From: Galdieria sulphuraria | Taxonomy: Eukaryota > Rhodophyta > Bangiophyceae > Galdieriales > Galdieriaceae | Direction of reading: 5' to 3' | NCBI RefSeq assembly: GCF_000341285.1 | Contig: NW_005178464.1 | Span: 124,001 to 188,000 of the forward strand | DNA: 64,000 nucleotides | Part shown: positions 33,273 to 42,984 of the stretch, piece by piece | Layout of the letters: each line of letters begins with the position of its first letter | Numbering within the stretch: position 1 is the first letter of the stretch | Program-made: the position numbers and the translations under genes | The notes under the pieces: generated by a model | Seen by the model: only the letters and a program-made list of their open reading frames with translations | What the model was told of the DNA's origin: nothing | Database searches by the model: none

Positions 33273-33606
33273 GGTCAACGACACAGACAACTGAGCCAAC
33301 TAAATATATAAACTCAGTCATCCTTATTTTATTCCTTTTCTTAAACAAACAACCAATAAATAACGTATCCAAGAAGCTGTAACGGAATGAAAAAAAAAGT
33401 TACTCCCCAATGTTCTTATAAGTAATAGATGCTTCATAACTCTCATACGATGTCAAGCTTTTCTCTTCGTATGTGATGCAACAAGCCATTGTTGGCATAT
33501 GTCGATTTTCTTGAAAATGAGAAAGCTAACACAGCCCTATATACTATTATTAAACGAATGATTTATTCAGTTGATATCAAATTTTTCTGGTTTGTAGACA
33601 AATTAT
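33273..33606. other. 334-bp intergenic gap
   Basis: Upstream region of the FNIII-like gene and downstream flank of the BAR-like gene. A/T-rich with TATA-like TATATAAA near 33305. No gene, repeat or RNA seen. Confidence 0.4.
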
Positions 33607-34518
33607 TCAAGCAACTGGGATCGTTTGACTTGAGTTTCGAGTGACATACATCGAGGTCTCCTCTTGGCTCGTCTCTTGCTCTTCGTTATTGCTTTCCAAA
33701 GTAGAGATTGTAGAGCCTTCAATGGAAGGTTTCTCTAAAGCTTTCCATGCCGTTTCACAATTTTTCTGGACTTTCTTAGCTACGCTCACTCTAGACTTTG
33801 TACCATTCGATGGATATGCCGTTGTTTTCTCTTTTAACCAAGTGGAATTGATTTTATCCATTTCATTGTTGGCTACTTTATCTAAGAAAGCGTCCACTGC
33901 CTTTCTCATTGCATATGCATTGTCAGTAAATGCTTCGGCATGTTTCAAATCTGAATGCCACAAACCGATCAACGCATGTTCGAGGACTTGCGCATGTTTC
34001 AAATACAATTCATTCATTTTTTGTAAGAGAGCGTTGGAAGACTTCTGATAGACTTCTTCAGCTTCTCTCATTCTCTCCTCTAACCTTTTCTTCTTGGGAG
34101 TTTCATTCCGTATATTCTCATATTTCTTCTTCAAACTTTCATATTTTTCCTGATGTCTGGTCCTATTCTTTAAAGAATTCTTGAGGTTTGATATTTCTTG
34201 GGAGTAAGACTTGAGTATCTGAATGCAATGATTGGTAACAGTATTGTCCTTGTGAAACTGTTGCATAAATGATTGAAACGCATCCAGTGAACGAAAAGAA
34301 CTGTCTACAGTCTTATATTCAGCAGCATGTTTCTCATAAACTTCGTTCAACTCTGAGGATAAACTTCGAGATACGGACAACAAGGTTTTCCATTTATCTG
34401 TAGCACTTTCCAATTTGGGTACGATAGCATGGATACATTTGTCAATGGCAAACAGTCTTGCTGCTATAGTATCCACTTCAGAGTTTGTGGGAGGAGGCTT
34501 CGAAAATATCAGCCCCAT
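33607..34518 (-). CDS. BAR-domain-like coiled-coil protein
   Basis: Single exon, 303 residues from the ATG at 34518. Almost entirely helical: residues 15-240 form long heptad helices with the layout of an amphiphysin/sorting-nexin BAR dimer (TDKWKTLLSVSRSLSSELNEVYEKHAAEY; RLEERMREAEEVYQKSSNALLQKMNELY; HAQVLEHALIGLWHSDLKHAEAFTDNAY). The tail is Ser/Thr/Glu-rich and disordered. BAR proteins bind and bend membranes in endocytosis and traffic. The assignment rests on pattern, not on an invariant motif, so it is moderate. Confidence 0.5.
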   Translation of the reverse strand: MGLIFSKPPPTNSEVDTIAARLFAIDKCIHAIVPKLESATDKWKTLLSVSRSLSSELNEVYEKHAAEYKTVDSSFRSLDAFQSFMQQFHKDNTVTNHCIQILKSYSQEISNLKNSLKNRTRHQEKYESLKKKYENIRNETPKKKRLEERMREAEEVYQKSSNALLQKMNELYLKHAQVLEHALIGLWHSDLKHAEAFTDNAYAMRKAVDAFLDKVANNEMDKINSTWLKEKTTAYPSNGTKSRVSVAKKVQKNCETAWKALEKPSIEGSTISTLESNNEEQETSQEETSMYVTRNSSQTIPVA

Positions 34519-35027
34519 CAAAAGTAATAAAGATTTGTATCATCACTAGTCAAAATGGAAAAGAAACCTGTTCCTGTTGGCTTCGCTGTCAATGATGAAG
34601 CCACGTCATAAATTCATTTTTCCCCATCTAGACACGAAAACTGAGACCCCTCCCTCCTTGACCTGAGATGATCTTCTCGAACCATCTTTCGCACCCTCAG
34701 GGCATCCATCCGTTGTAAATAGACAAAGAGGCCTACTGCCTTCATCCCCACACTTCTTCACAATATAATCAAAAATTGGACTGGGTTGTCTAGCACTTGA
34801 CATAGCGCCACTTGCTGAAATTATATCCTTCTTCAAGCTTTGAATTTTTTTTGTTTTCTGTTTGCGGAGTTGTCTTCTCTTATGGGCGTCTTTAACATGT
34901 CTTAGATATTCTTAATAGCTTTACTTTAGCGGAGGCCGTCGACTGAGCCGTTTTGTCAGTTCTGAGAAAAGTCTGCTCCGTTTATATATTTGACGTATTA
35001 CGGGTATTAAGCAGGATTGCACTTGCT
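34519..35027. other. Gap between divergent BAR-like and PI4K-gamma genes
   Basis: 509 bp with a possible small minus-strand frame (34606-34803, listed separately). No RNA or repeat. Confidence 0.3.
34606..34803 (-). CDS. Possible small protein (hypothetical)
   Basis: A 65-codon frame from ATG at 34803 in the divergent gap. The translation (start MSSARQPSPIFDYIVKKCG, a Cys/Gly-rich middle TTDGCPEGAKDG, end VSVFVSRWGKMNL) looks less random than other short frames and is locally more GC-rich. No family recognised; no start context or intron supports it independently. Confidence 0.25.
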   Translation of the reverse strand: MSSARQPSPIFDYIVKKCGDEGSRPLCLFTTDGCPEGAKDGSRRSSQVKEGGVSVFVSRWGKMNL

Positions 35028-36968
35028 ATGGCTTCTCTCGAAGGTCTAGATAGTGTCGAGAAGAATTACAGACAGGAGAACAAAGCAGCTCTTGTAGACA
35101 CAGATTTCCCCTGTTCTCAAGGGGTTCCCGACTTTTTTCAACAGGACTACGAGTCATCACAGAAAGTTTTAGAACTGGAAAAAACGGGTGGTCTGGAAGG
35201 TGACGACTCTGAAAATGAATCGCCTAGAAATGGCGTCCTTTCCCATCTTGGGAAACCTTCCTCTGTCCCAGCCTCTTTCCAGCTTCTCTCAAGGGCAGCT
35301 TTGAGGTGGTTGAATAGTGGCGCCGAAGCAAAGCAGAGTCGCTCGTTGGCCCAAGCTACAAAGTCGAACTGTGGTAGCCACCTTGCGAAGACTTTTGAGC
35401 CTTGGGACTTTTCTGACGTCGTTTGCTCCGTTAATTCAACAGCACTAGCCTTTGATAACGGAACGATGAAACCTGAAAGGCCTGCTCGTAGCGGTGTGTC
35501 GGGTACTTACTTTTTAAAACAAAATACTTCGAGTCAGAACGTATTGGGGGTGTTTAAACCGTCAGATGAGGAGCCATGCGTGGAGAATAGCAAGACAATG
35601 AACAGCTCAAGTTCACAACAAGGATCTTGGCTATCAGCAGTTTACAGCTGTCATTACAGCGGACAAGGAGCACTTAAAGAAGTTGCTGCTTACCTACTGG
35701 ATCATGGAGTATTTTGTGCAGTTCCGCAAACCGTTTTGGCAAGTTGTGATATTGACCTTGGTGGTGGTTATGGCAGTGATAAAGGCAGCAACTTGTATGG
35801 TCAGGATTCATTGGAAACAAAGACTGGTGCATTTCAAGTGTATGTTCCTAATGTGGGTGATGCCGAAGATTATGGTCCTGGTGTATTCTCTGTGGATGCA
35901 GTTCAGCGCATTGCATTTTTTGACCTCCGTGTTTTGAACTGTGATCGCCACGGTGGTAATTTGTTGGTTACCAAAAGTACTAACGGAAATAGCTTTCAAT
36001 TGGTACCGATTGATCACGGCTTTATTTTACCGGATAAATTTCAAAGTTATCCTTGGCCTGTTTGGATGGATTGGCCACAAGTAAAAGAGCCGGTTTGTGA
36101 AGATGTGAGGAGATATGCGGAAACGTTAGATGGAGAAATGGATGCTCGTCTTATCTTGGATGAAACAGATGGAAGATTGTCAAGAAACAGTTTAAGGATT
36201 TTGCGTATAATGACAGCGCTTCTTCAACGAGCCATTTCTAAGAACCTTACGTTATATGAAGTCGGTTGCCTTGTTTATGTTCATGACCCTGAAAGAGAGG
36301 AGAGTGAGTTCTCTACCATTATGCTAGAGGCAGCAGAAGCAACTGAAGCACGAAATTCACATATTTTATACGACGAAGAGCATTTACCGTCATCGTGTAC
36401 TCCATCGCAGTTTCATAGTTGTTATTCTGATTGTGGAGACCCCATCTTTTCTTTAGACTGTGATGGTCTTTCAGAATCAGCTGCGGGAAGTGTTGGTTCT
36501 GACCTTGTCTTTTCTGCGAGTGCGCCCGGTAGTCCTTCGACCGTACGACACTTTTCTCATTGGGATCTTACGGAAGATGACTATCTTGTTCGATATGCAA
36601 TGAAACTTTTTGAGGAAAAGCTAGATGAACTTGTTCTGCGTAGACAAAATAAGAGCAGCAATTCTGGATGCCCACGAATCTTCCGCTCAAGGAGCACGCC
36701 AGATATATACAGGTGGCGCCCAGTTTCAGTAATCCATTCTTCAGAACTGAAAGATGGCATGGAAGGGAGACAATCTGTTACCAGTGGTGCAGTATTCAGA
36801 GTTGCAGAAACGAACAAGGAGATGTTCAAGGTTGAAGGGGCAACAAGTGGATTGCCTCAGAAACAAGGTTCTCGTGCATCTCCTTGTTCCACAATGGAAA
36901 ATATGATAAACAATAATGACTGGACTTCATCTGCTGGGAATACTTCGTTCGAAAGGCAGAGTGTCTAG
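35028..36968 (+). CDS. Phosphatidylinositol 4-kinase gamma-type (plant PI4K-gamma/type II fold)
   Basis: Single exon, 646 residues. The N-terminal 160 residues are disordered, followed by the kinase-like fold: SGTYFLKQ, NVLGVFKPSDEEP (P-loop Lys), ALKEVAAYLLDHG, GVFSVDAVQRIAFFDLRVLNCDRHGGNLLV (catalytic DRHGGN), and FQLVPIDHGFILPD (metal-binding IDHGF). The Pro/Trp-rich WPVWMDWPQ and the ETLDGEMDARLILDE segment follow. A long Ser/Pro C-terminal tail ends the protein. Plant relatives carry N-terminal ubiquitin-like domains, which are not obvious here. Several of this group act as protein kinases rather than lipid kinases, so lipid activity is not certain. The ATG at 35028 is first in frame. 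Confidence 0.85.
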   Translation: MASLEGLDSVEKNYRQENKAALVDTDFPCSQGVPDFFQQDYESSQKVLELEKTGGLEGDDSENESPRNGVLSHLGKPSSVPASFQLLSRAALRWLNSGAEAKQSRSLAQATKSNCGSHLAKTFEPWDFSDVVCSVNSTALAFDNGTMKPERPARSGVSGTYFLKQNTSSQNVLGVFKPSDEEPCVENSKTMNSSSSQQGSWLSAVYSCHYSGQGALKEVAAYLLDHGVFCAVPQTVLASCDIDLGGGYGSDKGSNLYGQDSLETKTGAFQVYVPNVGDAEDYGPGVFSVDAVQRIAFFDLRVLNCDRHGGNLLVTKSTNGNSFQLVPIDHGFILPDKFQSYPWPVWMDWPQVKEPVCEDVRRYAETLDGEMDARLILDETDGRLSRNSLRILRIMTALLQRAISKNLTLYEVGCLVYVHDPEREESEFSTIMLEAAEATEARNSHILYDEEHLPSSCTPSQFHSCYSDCGDPIFSLDCDGLSESAAGSVGSDLVFSASAPGSPSTVRHFSHWDLTEDDYLVRYAMKLFEEKLDELVLRRQNKSSNSGCPRIFRSRSTPDIYRWRPVSVIHSSELKDGMEGRQSVTSGAVFRVAETNKEMFKVEGATSGLPQKQGSRASPCSTMENMINNNDWTSSAGNTSFERQSV

Positions 36969-37080
36969 TTGTTACAAGTTTTTCACTGTTACTTTTTCGT
37001 TGTTCCAAGTAATTTCTTGGCATTTGTTCATAGGATGGTTGAAATAAAACTTCTTTTTACTGTTCGTTGTAATATATCCA

Positions 37081-38415
37081 TTACTTGCTAGATGAATTAT
37101 GATTGAGCAGAGGATGATTTTCTATCCAACGACTGACGAGCTCAAAAGTTAAAAACATGATGGCAGTGTTGGGTACTACTCGTAAGAGATGCATACCCAT
37201 CCCAGAATACAAACCTTGTATCCCTTCTTCTTGTGCTATAGTTTTGATCGACTGTAAAACGCCACGATATTTTGGTAATGCTCCTGATATAGGAGTTTGT
37301 TCTCTTAAACGCGTACGAACAACTTCATGAGGATAGGTGGTCGCAGATGCAATCAACTTGGATAGAGCTGCCATGCTCAAATATTCTAGTGACGATAACC
37401 TTCCTTGACTTTGTTCAGGTGGCTTTTGTTGATACATCCATTTTTTTAGACGTTCGTATACCACAAAATGGATAGCACCTTCAGTCACACCCCAATAGGA
37501 AGCAGATAAACCTTTGTATAATCCACGAAAACCTTCTTCTCTTACGATTCTTTGAAAAGCATCTGCATATGAGGTATACAAAATGGCACCATTTCCACCA
37601 GCTTGTAACTGCATCCTAGTTTTCAACATCCAAATAGGATTCGTTATCGTGTTGGATACCATACCAGCTAAGACTGCAGAAAGCATATGCACTAAAGGAC
37701 TTTCACCTATCTTCTGAAGCATCATTGTCTTACTCGTAGTATATGCCCAAAAATAAGTAGAACGAGCTGGTATCACACCTACCAAAGTGGGAACAAGACC
37801 TCGAAAAAAACCGCGCAATCCTTCTTTACTTGCAATCTGCATGGCTATCTGCAATGCTTTCGAGCCATTGCGAGAAAGATGACTGGAACTACTACTCTGC
37901 AACTTGGTCTTGATAACTTCCAAAGGACAAGTAACAGCTGCCGACAACGTACCCGCTAAACCACCAGCTAGTAAAGACGCTAGTTGCTTTTGCTTGGACA
38001 CGCTGGGCAACTTGTGTTGGGTGTCCACTTCGTCTTCGGGGTCTTCTCTGGTGGTGGAAACGTGAGAACCAAACTTGGGAATTCGTTCAACGTTGGCTAG
38101 TAAACTTGCAACGGGCATGATGGATAACTGCGTTGGGTTACTTTTCTCGTTGGACAGCTGCATTCTTGCCGTAGGGAAGAACAAGTTGGGATTGAGTCTT
38201 CCAGTTTGCTCTTGTTGCTGTGTACAGGGATTCCAAAAACACCAAGGTAAACTTTGAATCATTGCCGTCCTTCGCTGCTTTAAACGACTTTTTAACGAGG
38301 AAAACCGCTCAACTCTATTAAAATATTCTCCAAAATCGTAGGGTTGGTAACAAAATTGATACTCGAACCACCAGTCCACTTGTTCACAAGAACAACGGCA
38401 GTCAATATGGCGCAT
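37081..38415 (-). CDS. Mitochondrial carrier, SLC25A33/A36 (Rim2/PNC, pyrimidine nucleotide) type
   Basis: Single exon, about 444 residues with an unusually long N-terminal extension (about 150 residues). Three Solcar repeats: CPLEVIKTKLQ with FRGLVPTLVG; TNPIWMLKTRMQLQ with YKGLSASYWG; TYPHEVVRTRLRE with YSGMGMHLLR. The NPIWMLKTRMQLQ and YPHEVVRTRLRE matrix motifs fit the pyrimidine-nucleotide carriers SLC25A33/36 and yeast Rim2, which import dNTP/UTP-type nucleotides into mitochondria. The carrier signature PxD/ExxK is PLEVIK, PIWMLK and PHEVVR, so the middle repeat has W instead of the acid, as in that subgroup. Confidence 0.82.
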   Translation of the reverse strand: MRHIDCRCSCEQVDWWFEYQFCYQPYDFGEYFNRVERFSSLKSRLKQRRTAMIQSLPWCFWNPCTQQQEQTGRLNPNLFFPTARMQLSNEKSNPTQLSIMPVASLLANVERIPKFGSHVSTTREDPEDEVDTQHKLPSVSKQKQLASLLAGGLAGTLSAAVTCPLEVIKTKLQSSSSSHLSRNGSKALQIAMQIASKEGLRGFFRGLVPTLVGVIPARSTYFWAYTTSKTMMLQKIGESPLVHMLSAVLAGMVSNTITNPIWMLKTRMQLQAGGNGAILYTSYADAFQRIVREEGFRGLYKGLSASYWGVTEGAIHFVVYERLKKWMYQQKPPEQSQGRLSSLEYLSMAALSKLIASATTYPHEVVRTRLREQTPISGALPKYRGVLQSIKTIAQEEGIQGLYSGMGMHLLRVVPNTAIMFLTFELVSRWIENHPLLNHNSSSK

Positions 38416-38709
38416 GAGCGTTGTTATATTTCTTTTTGTTGAAGAGGTTTTGGAAACGAGACTCCGCAAGTCAAAGGACTCTCCTCATCAAGAGATTAGC
38501 TCAACGACGATCGATACACATTTATTTGCATCATGCTGCTGCTTCATGATGAGCCATCCTTTTATTTCAAGTCTTTTTCTATTGCAAATAAAACAGCAGC
38601 TTGGAAAGCCATTCTAGAGTTTGTCTACTACAGTAATTCTATCTACCGAGAAAACTTCAGATATTGTCAACGAACTTTTTCTCCTTTGTAAACTCCCATA
38701 GTTTGAACG

Positions 38710-39154
38710 TTACTGTACCATGTCATAAGAAGCCTTTCTGAAAGATTGGTAATATCGAATAGTGGAACGCAAAGAGGCGACCAATAACATGAAAACAGTA
38801 AAAAGTATAAAAGAATAAGGAACCAGTTTCAGAAAAGCACTATTCCTTTCTATTCTCCCCGAAAACCGAGAAGTTGAGTGTTGAGCTAAAACAGAAACCG
38901 TTCGTCTTACCTACGCAGTACGCTCGAGTGAATGTAGCGTTAACTTTACAAAGTTTTCCAAACGACACGTTACATTGAGTCAAGGTACAAGCGTCACAAT
39001 CCGGAACACTTGTGCTCATTTGAGAAAATGCAGAACAAACAGTACTCTTGGAACCACCATATATGCAACAAGAACAAATACAAATGTCTGGAACTCGACC
39101 TTGGTTGAAACTTGTCGCTTCGAGAGGTTCACTCCATACAAGCTTTATTATCAT
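38710..39154 (-). CDS. Cysteine-rich single-pass membrane protein (unknown)
   Basis: Two exons recognised. Exon A carries ten Cys in about 60 residues (VPDICICSCCIYGGSKSTVC, DCDACTLTQC, FGKLCKVNATFTRAYC) with N-glycosylation sequons NVS and NAT. The intron is GTAAGA at about 38908 to GAATAG. Exon B gives the membrane anchor LVPYSFILFTVFMLLVASLR and a short basic tail ending ASYDMVQ. The first in-frame ATG is 39154, but MIIKLVW is not a clear signal peptide. A hydrophobic peptide starting with ATG near 39233 may be a separate first exon; I could not join the phases. Type I topology with a disulfide-rich ectodomain is likely. No family recognised. Confidence 0.5.
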
Positions 39155-39306
39155 TTTAAAACTAAATAAAGGAACGCTTCCTCACTACTTACTTGAACCA
39201 AATAAAAACCAAACCAAAAATAAAAAAAGGTCTTTGCTTCGGACTTTCTCATTCCCAACCCCACTGGATTATACTTGTGAACCTCATCAACAAAAGATCG
39301 TAAACA

Positions 39307-40314
39307 TTACATACAACGACAAATCTTATTTTCTTGTTTCCATTTACATAAACACCGAACTCTTTTTGCACCCTCGAGCATTTGAAACGCTAATTCTCTC
39401 AACCAGATTTTAAATATGCCTTCACCATTCATAAATAATATATCAACTGGTCGTTCAAGGGGTCTCATTTCGTGACATATCCATTCTACTTGCGCTCTCT
39501 GAACCGCATGAGGTTTATACTGACATTCTACGGCATCATAATGTTGAATGAGCCATATCCTGTTTTGGTTTCTTTTCCATTTCCTTATATGTTCATCTAT
39601 GACAAGTGTTTGCCAGAGGGAATCTTTCGACCTTGCATCCATACAAAGAACAAAAACATCAGCAAGAAGACAAGAATCAGAAGGAGGAAGATATTCTAAT
39701 TGAGAGAATGATAATGTCTCCAAATGAATAGGATACGAGTCTATCTCCATATTTGGCAAGAACATGGAAATATTAGGACATAACCATTCCATTATGCTTT
39801 TGAATTCTCTTTGTTGAAATAATGAGCAGATTGGTTGATGTTCTGATAAGAACCAAAGAAAACCCTCTGTGCAACACAATTCGTCCATCACTCTCTGCAA
39901 GATATTGCACTCGGAGACAACCGGATATAAAAGTTGAAGAGAAAGAGATAATGCACCAATATCTTTCTCTTGTAGACCACAAATAATAATATGAAAGGTA
40001 AGGCTTTTGACCAACTCCTCAATCATTTTCCTCTGCCCTTGAATGACCTTCAAAGAAACCGTAATAGACTCACTCTTTCTTTCGACACAATATAACTTTT
40101 GCGTATCAAGACAAATTGTATTCTGTTCACCCGAAATAATATCATTCGAGGAATCTTCCTTAAAACTCACATCTTTGACGACACTTCTACAGAGAGGACA
40201 CTTGTCACTTTCAAGTAGATGAATGCATCTCTCACAAACTATACAATGTTCACATGGAATAAATTGTACAAGGTTTATATTGTCCATGCATATGATACAT
40301 GTATCTTCATTCAT
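39307..40314 (-). CDS. RING finger protein with a GTPase-like C-terminal region
   Basis: Single exon, 335 residues. An N-terminal C3HC4 RING (CIICMD, CEHCIVCERCIHLLE, CPLCR) is complete. From about residue 110 the sequence has alternating strands and helices resembling a small-GTPase fold: TFHIIICGLQEKD, where a P-loop would be but GxxxxGKS is absent; ADVFVLCMDARSKDSLW, like a G3-G4 region; and NRIWLIQHYDAV, where NKxD should be. A nucleotide-binding site is therefore probably lost. It could be a pseudo-GTPase E3 ligase. The fold assignment beyond the RING is tentative. Confidence 0.6.
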   Translation of the reverse strand: MNEDTCIICMDNINLVQFIPCEHCIVCERCIHLLESDKCPLCRSVVKDVSFKEDSSNDIISGEQNTICLDTQKLYCVERKSESITVSLKVIQGQRKMIEELVKSLTFHIIICGLQEKDIGALSLSLQLLYPVVSECNILQRVMDELCCTEGFLWFLSEHQPICSLFQQREFKSIMEWLCPNISMFLPNMEIDSYPIHLETLSFSQLEYLPPSDSCLLADVFVLCMDARSKDSLWQTLVIDEHIRKWKRNQNRIWLIQHYDAVECQYKPHAVQRAQVEWICHEMRPLERPVDILFMNGEGIFKIWLRELAFQMLEGAKRVRCLCKWKQENKICRCM

Positions 40315-40583
40315 ATCCTTGAGAATCACGAATGATTAAGAGAATCATGGAAAGATTGCTGATCCCATCCCATCCTCCTCCTCCCTTCTTCTATTCCTAT
40401 CGTTCTCGAAGATGATCCAGAAGCACTCATTTCTACGCTTTAATGTGATCTTGATAAAGTTGTCATTTATAGCATTGAAATAGTTGGAAGATACAGCTTC
40501 ATTCAGGAATATAGGTAACATGATGTGTTTACTCAGAATAGGTTTCTTTCATACTCGTTCTTCTGGTGGAGGCCATCTCAAGG
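40315..40583. other. Divergent promoter region
   Basis: 269 bp between the RING protein and the ClC genes; includes a pyrimidine-rich patch (40370-40395). No gene or RNA seen. Confidence 0.35.
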
Positions 40584-42977
40584 ATGGGGTTGATGAAATT
40601 TTATTTTTGTTCTTATGTTGAGGTCTGTAAAGTTTGGAATTGTTCTTGTCACTGTGGAAGAAAAAGAAAGGATAGCTTGTCACAGCTAAATGCACCGTAT
40701 CATTGTAAAGTAAATAGGATAAAGTTTTCGATAAAAAGAACGAGATGTTCCAGGCTTTACAAAAGTAGTCACCACATCCTGAGCTTGAGCACTGTAACCA
40801 AAGAGAACATAAGTATCTTGCTTCAGAAGGCCAAAGTCAACGTTAAAAACTTAAGAAAAGTCTCCCTGTGGAATGCTTTACCCCCAGACTCTTCACTTTT
40901 ATTGTTAGCAGCCTTGGTAGGTATTGGTGGAGGTGCTGGAGTTACTTTATTCAAAACACTGATAAGGTTGGTTTCGGAGTGGTCCTACGGTGATCACTTT
41001 GCTGGGAATTTATTGTACTTGTTTGGGAGATACAACATCATTTTTATACCCACATTAGGAGGCTTCCTCGTTAGTTTGTTACGTTCCAGAAAGCAAGAAC
41101 TGGGTGGTGGTCTCAACGAGATTATCGAACAAGTGAAGCAAGGGAAGCCTGTGAATTTGTCACGATTATTTTTTAAAAACGCTGCTGCAGTTGTTACTCT
41201 GGGTACTGGTTGTTCTTTAGGCCCTGAAGGACCTTCCGTGGAAATTGGAGCTGCAGTTTCTCGGCTTTTTTCCAATTGGTTTCGATTATCTTCTGAAAAG
41301 CAACTTTGGGTGTTGGCCACAGGAGCAGCTGCTGGATTTGCTGCAGGTTTTAATGCTCCTATTGCTGGAGTATTTTTTGCTTTGGAAATTGTACTTGGCT
41401 CGTCAGTTATCCGAAACGGTTTGGATGCGACTGGAAACTCTACTGTTGCTATGTTATTGTTATCTTCTGCGTTATCTGCTTTGGTTTCTCAGGCTGGCTT
41501 AGGATCTAGTCCAGCGTTTTCGTTACCCAAATATGAGATATTATCACCCATTGTGGAACTTCCGTTGTATCTTCTATTGGGACTCTTAGCTGGCGTGGCT
41601 TCGTTAGGTCTCAAATATTCTTTGCAGTGGGGAAGTAACTTTTTCCAAGGCAAGTTGTCCATTTCAGAATGGATGAAAGCCGTTCCTACTGTAACAAAGC
41701 CTTTTTTGGGAGGCCTTTTGAATGGATTGATTGCTTTATTCTTTCCTCAAATCCTTTTTTTTGGTTATGATACTTTGGATGCTTTGTTGGCAGATTCGGA
41801 TTTTCCTTTGCAGTTACTCTTTACGCTTTTATTTCTAAAGCCTATTGTGACTTCACTATCTTTGGGCTCTGGTCTAGTGGGAGGAACATTTGCTCCTACA
41901 TTATTTGTCGGTGCCACTTTAGGTGCTTGTTATGCAAAGTTATTGGCTCAGATTGACTATGGTATTTTGCATGTCATGAATCAAAGTTTTGGGTCATGGC
42001 TGTCCTCAGGAATGTCCAGCATTCTTCTGATTGCTGGTCCACCTGCTTATAGTATGGTGGGTATGGCTGCTGTATTATCTGGAGTGTTTCGTGCTCCTCT
42101 TACAAGTTCTCTGTTGTTATTTGAACTGACTCGTGATTATCGCATTGTATTACCTCTTATGGCTAGCTCTGGTCTGTCATCTTGGCTAGTCGAAACAGTA
42201 GAACTAGAATTTTCCAAGAGATGGAATGCGAAAGAGTGGAACAACACCACTAGTAGGGAAGGAATCAAGGAGAACTATGAGAAGAGAGATAAAATGGAGC
42301 AACTCAAAGATAGCGAAGAAGATGATCTTCCTAAGAGAGATGAGAAGGGACGTTTATGGAATTCTGTAGATATTAATACTCCTTCTTTTGAATTGGGACA
42401 GTCTCTGTCGACAGAAGAACAACGTTTGATGAAACTTATCTCGGTGAGAAATGCATTGAATAACAACTTTGTGTTGTTACATGCGAATATGAGACTAATG
42501 GATGCTGTTCATTACCTCATTCAAAGAGATGAAATGTTTGGAATTGTCGTTGTTTCAAACCTGGGGAAGGATGAAGTGATAGTTTTGAAAGAGATCGAAG
42601 GAGTGTTTTCACTGAATGACATTTCATTTGGTTTCTTTTCGATGGTCCAAAGCGACCATATAACATTGCAGGGAATGGAAAATGAAGGGCGCATGTTGGA
42701 TGCTATGAACCCAACTATCTTGTCAGATTCAGCCATTTCGTTTCAAGTATGGAATGAGAACTTATCACATTTTTGTTCACAACCTTGGATATATGTGGAA
42801 GATACAGATTCTTTGGCAACAGCATATCATCAGTTGATATTGCATGGAATAGAGAGAGTTTTGGTTATCGAACATGAAACAGAACAGTTGATGGGATGGA
42901 TAGATGGGACAAGTATAAGAAAAGCTTTTACTATGCAACTTTGTAAATGGGTAAGTCGTCGTTTGAACAGTAAATAA
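40584..42977 (+). CDS. ClC-family chloride channel, plastid/prokaryote-like (CLC-e/f type)
   Basis: Single exon, 797 residues. N-terminal leader basic and Cys/Ser-rich (plastid targeting is possible). Core: GGGAGVTLFKTLIRL, GTGCSLGPEGPSVEIG with the gating Glu, GFAAGFNAPIAGVFFALE, SGLVGGTFAPTLFVGA, and GMAAVLSGVFRAPLTSSLLLFELTRDY. A C-terminal pair of CBS domains lies at about residues 610-790. GxxGPEGPSVEIG and GMAAVLSG.FRAPLT are typical of the cyanobacterial and plant CLC-e/f branch (thylakoid or Golgi). The ATG at 40584 follows a GTG that opens the frame. The stop lies 7 bp before the convergent stop of the NADH pyrophosphatase gene. Confidence 0.9.
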   Translation: MGLMKFYFCSYVEVCKVWNCSCHCGRKRKDSLSQLNAPYHCKVNRIKFSIKRTRCSRLYKSSHHILSLSTVTKENISILLQKAKVNVKNLRKVSLWNALPPDSSLLLLAALVGIGGGAGVTLFKTLIRLVSEWSYGDHFAGNLLYLFGRYNIIFIPTLGGFLVSLLRSRKQELGGGLNEIIEQVKQGKPVNLSRLFFKNAAAVVTLGTGCSLGPEGPSVEIGAAVSRLFSNWFRLSSEKQLWVLATGAAAGFAAGFNAPIAGVFFALEIVLGSSVIRNGLDATGNSTVAMLLLSSALSALVSQAGLGSSPAFSLPKYEILSPIVELPLYLLLGLLAGVASLGLKYSLQWGSNFFQGKLSISEWMKAVPTVTKPFLGGLLNGLIALFFPQILFFGYDTLDALLADSDFPLQLLFTLLFLKPIVTSLSLGSGLVGGTFAPTLFVGATLGACYAKLLAQIDYGILHVMNQSFGSWLSSGMSSILLIAGPPAYSMVGMAAVLSGVFRAPLTSSLLLFELTRDYRIVLPLMASSGLSSWLVETVELEFSKRWNAKEWNNTTSREGIKENYEKRDKMEQLKDSEEDDLPKRDEKGRLWNSVDINTPSFELGQSLSTEEQRLMKLISVRNALNNNFVLLHANMRLMDAVHYLIQRDEMFGIVVVSNLGKDEVIVLKEIEGVFSLNDISFGFFSMVQSDHITLQGMENEGRMLDAMNPTILSDSAISFQVWNENLSHFCSQPWIYVEDTDSLATAYHQLILHGIERVLVIEHETEQLMGWIDGTSIRKAFTMQLCKWVSRRLNSK

Positions 42978-42984
42978 ATCTCAT

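Noticed and set aside
34606-34836. Small ORF as a confident gene
   Set aside because: Kept only as a low-confidence entry; no family, no conserved start context, and it fits in a divergent gap where chance ORFs occur.
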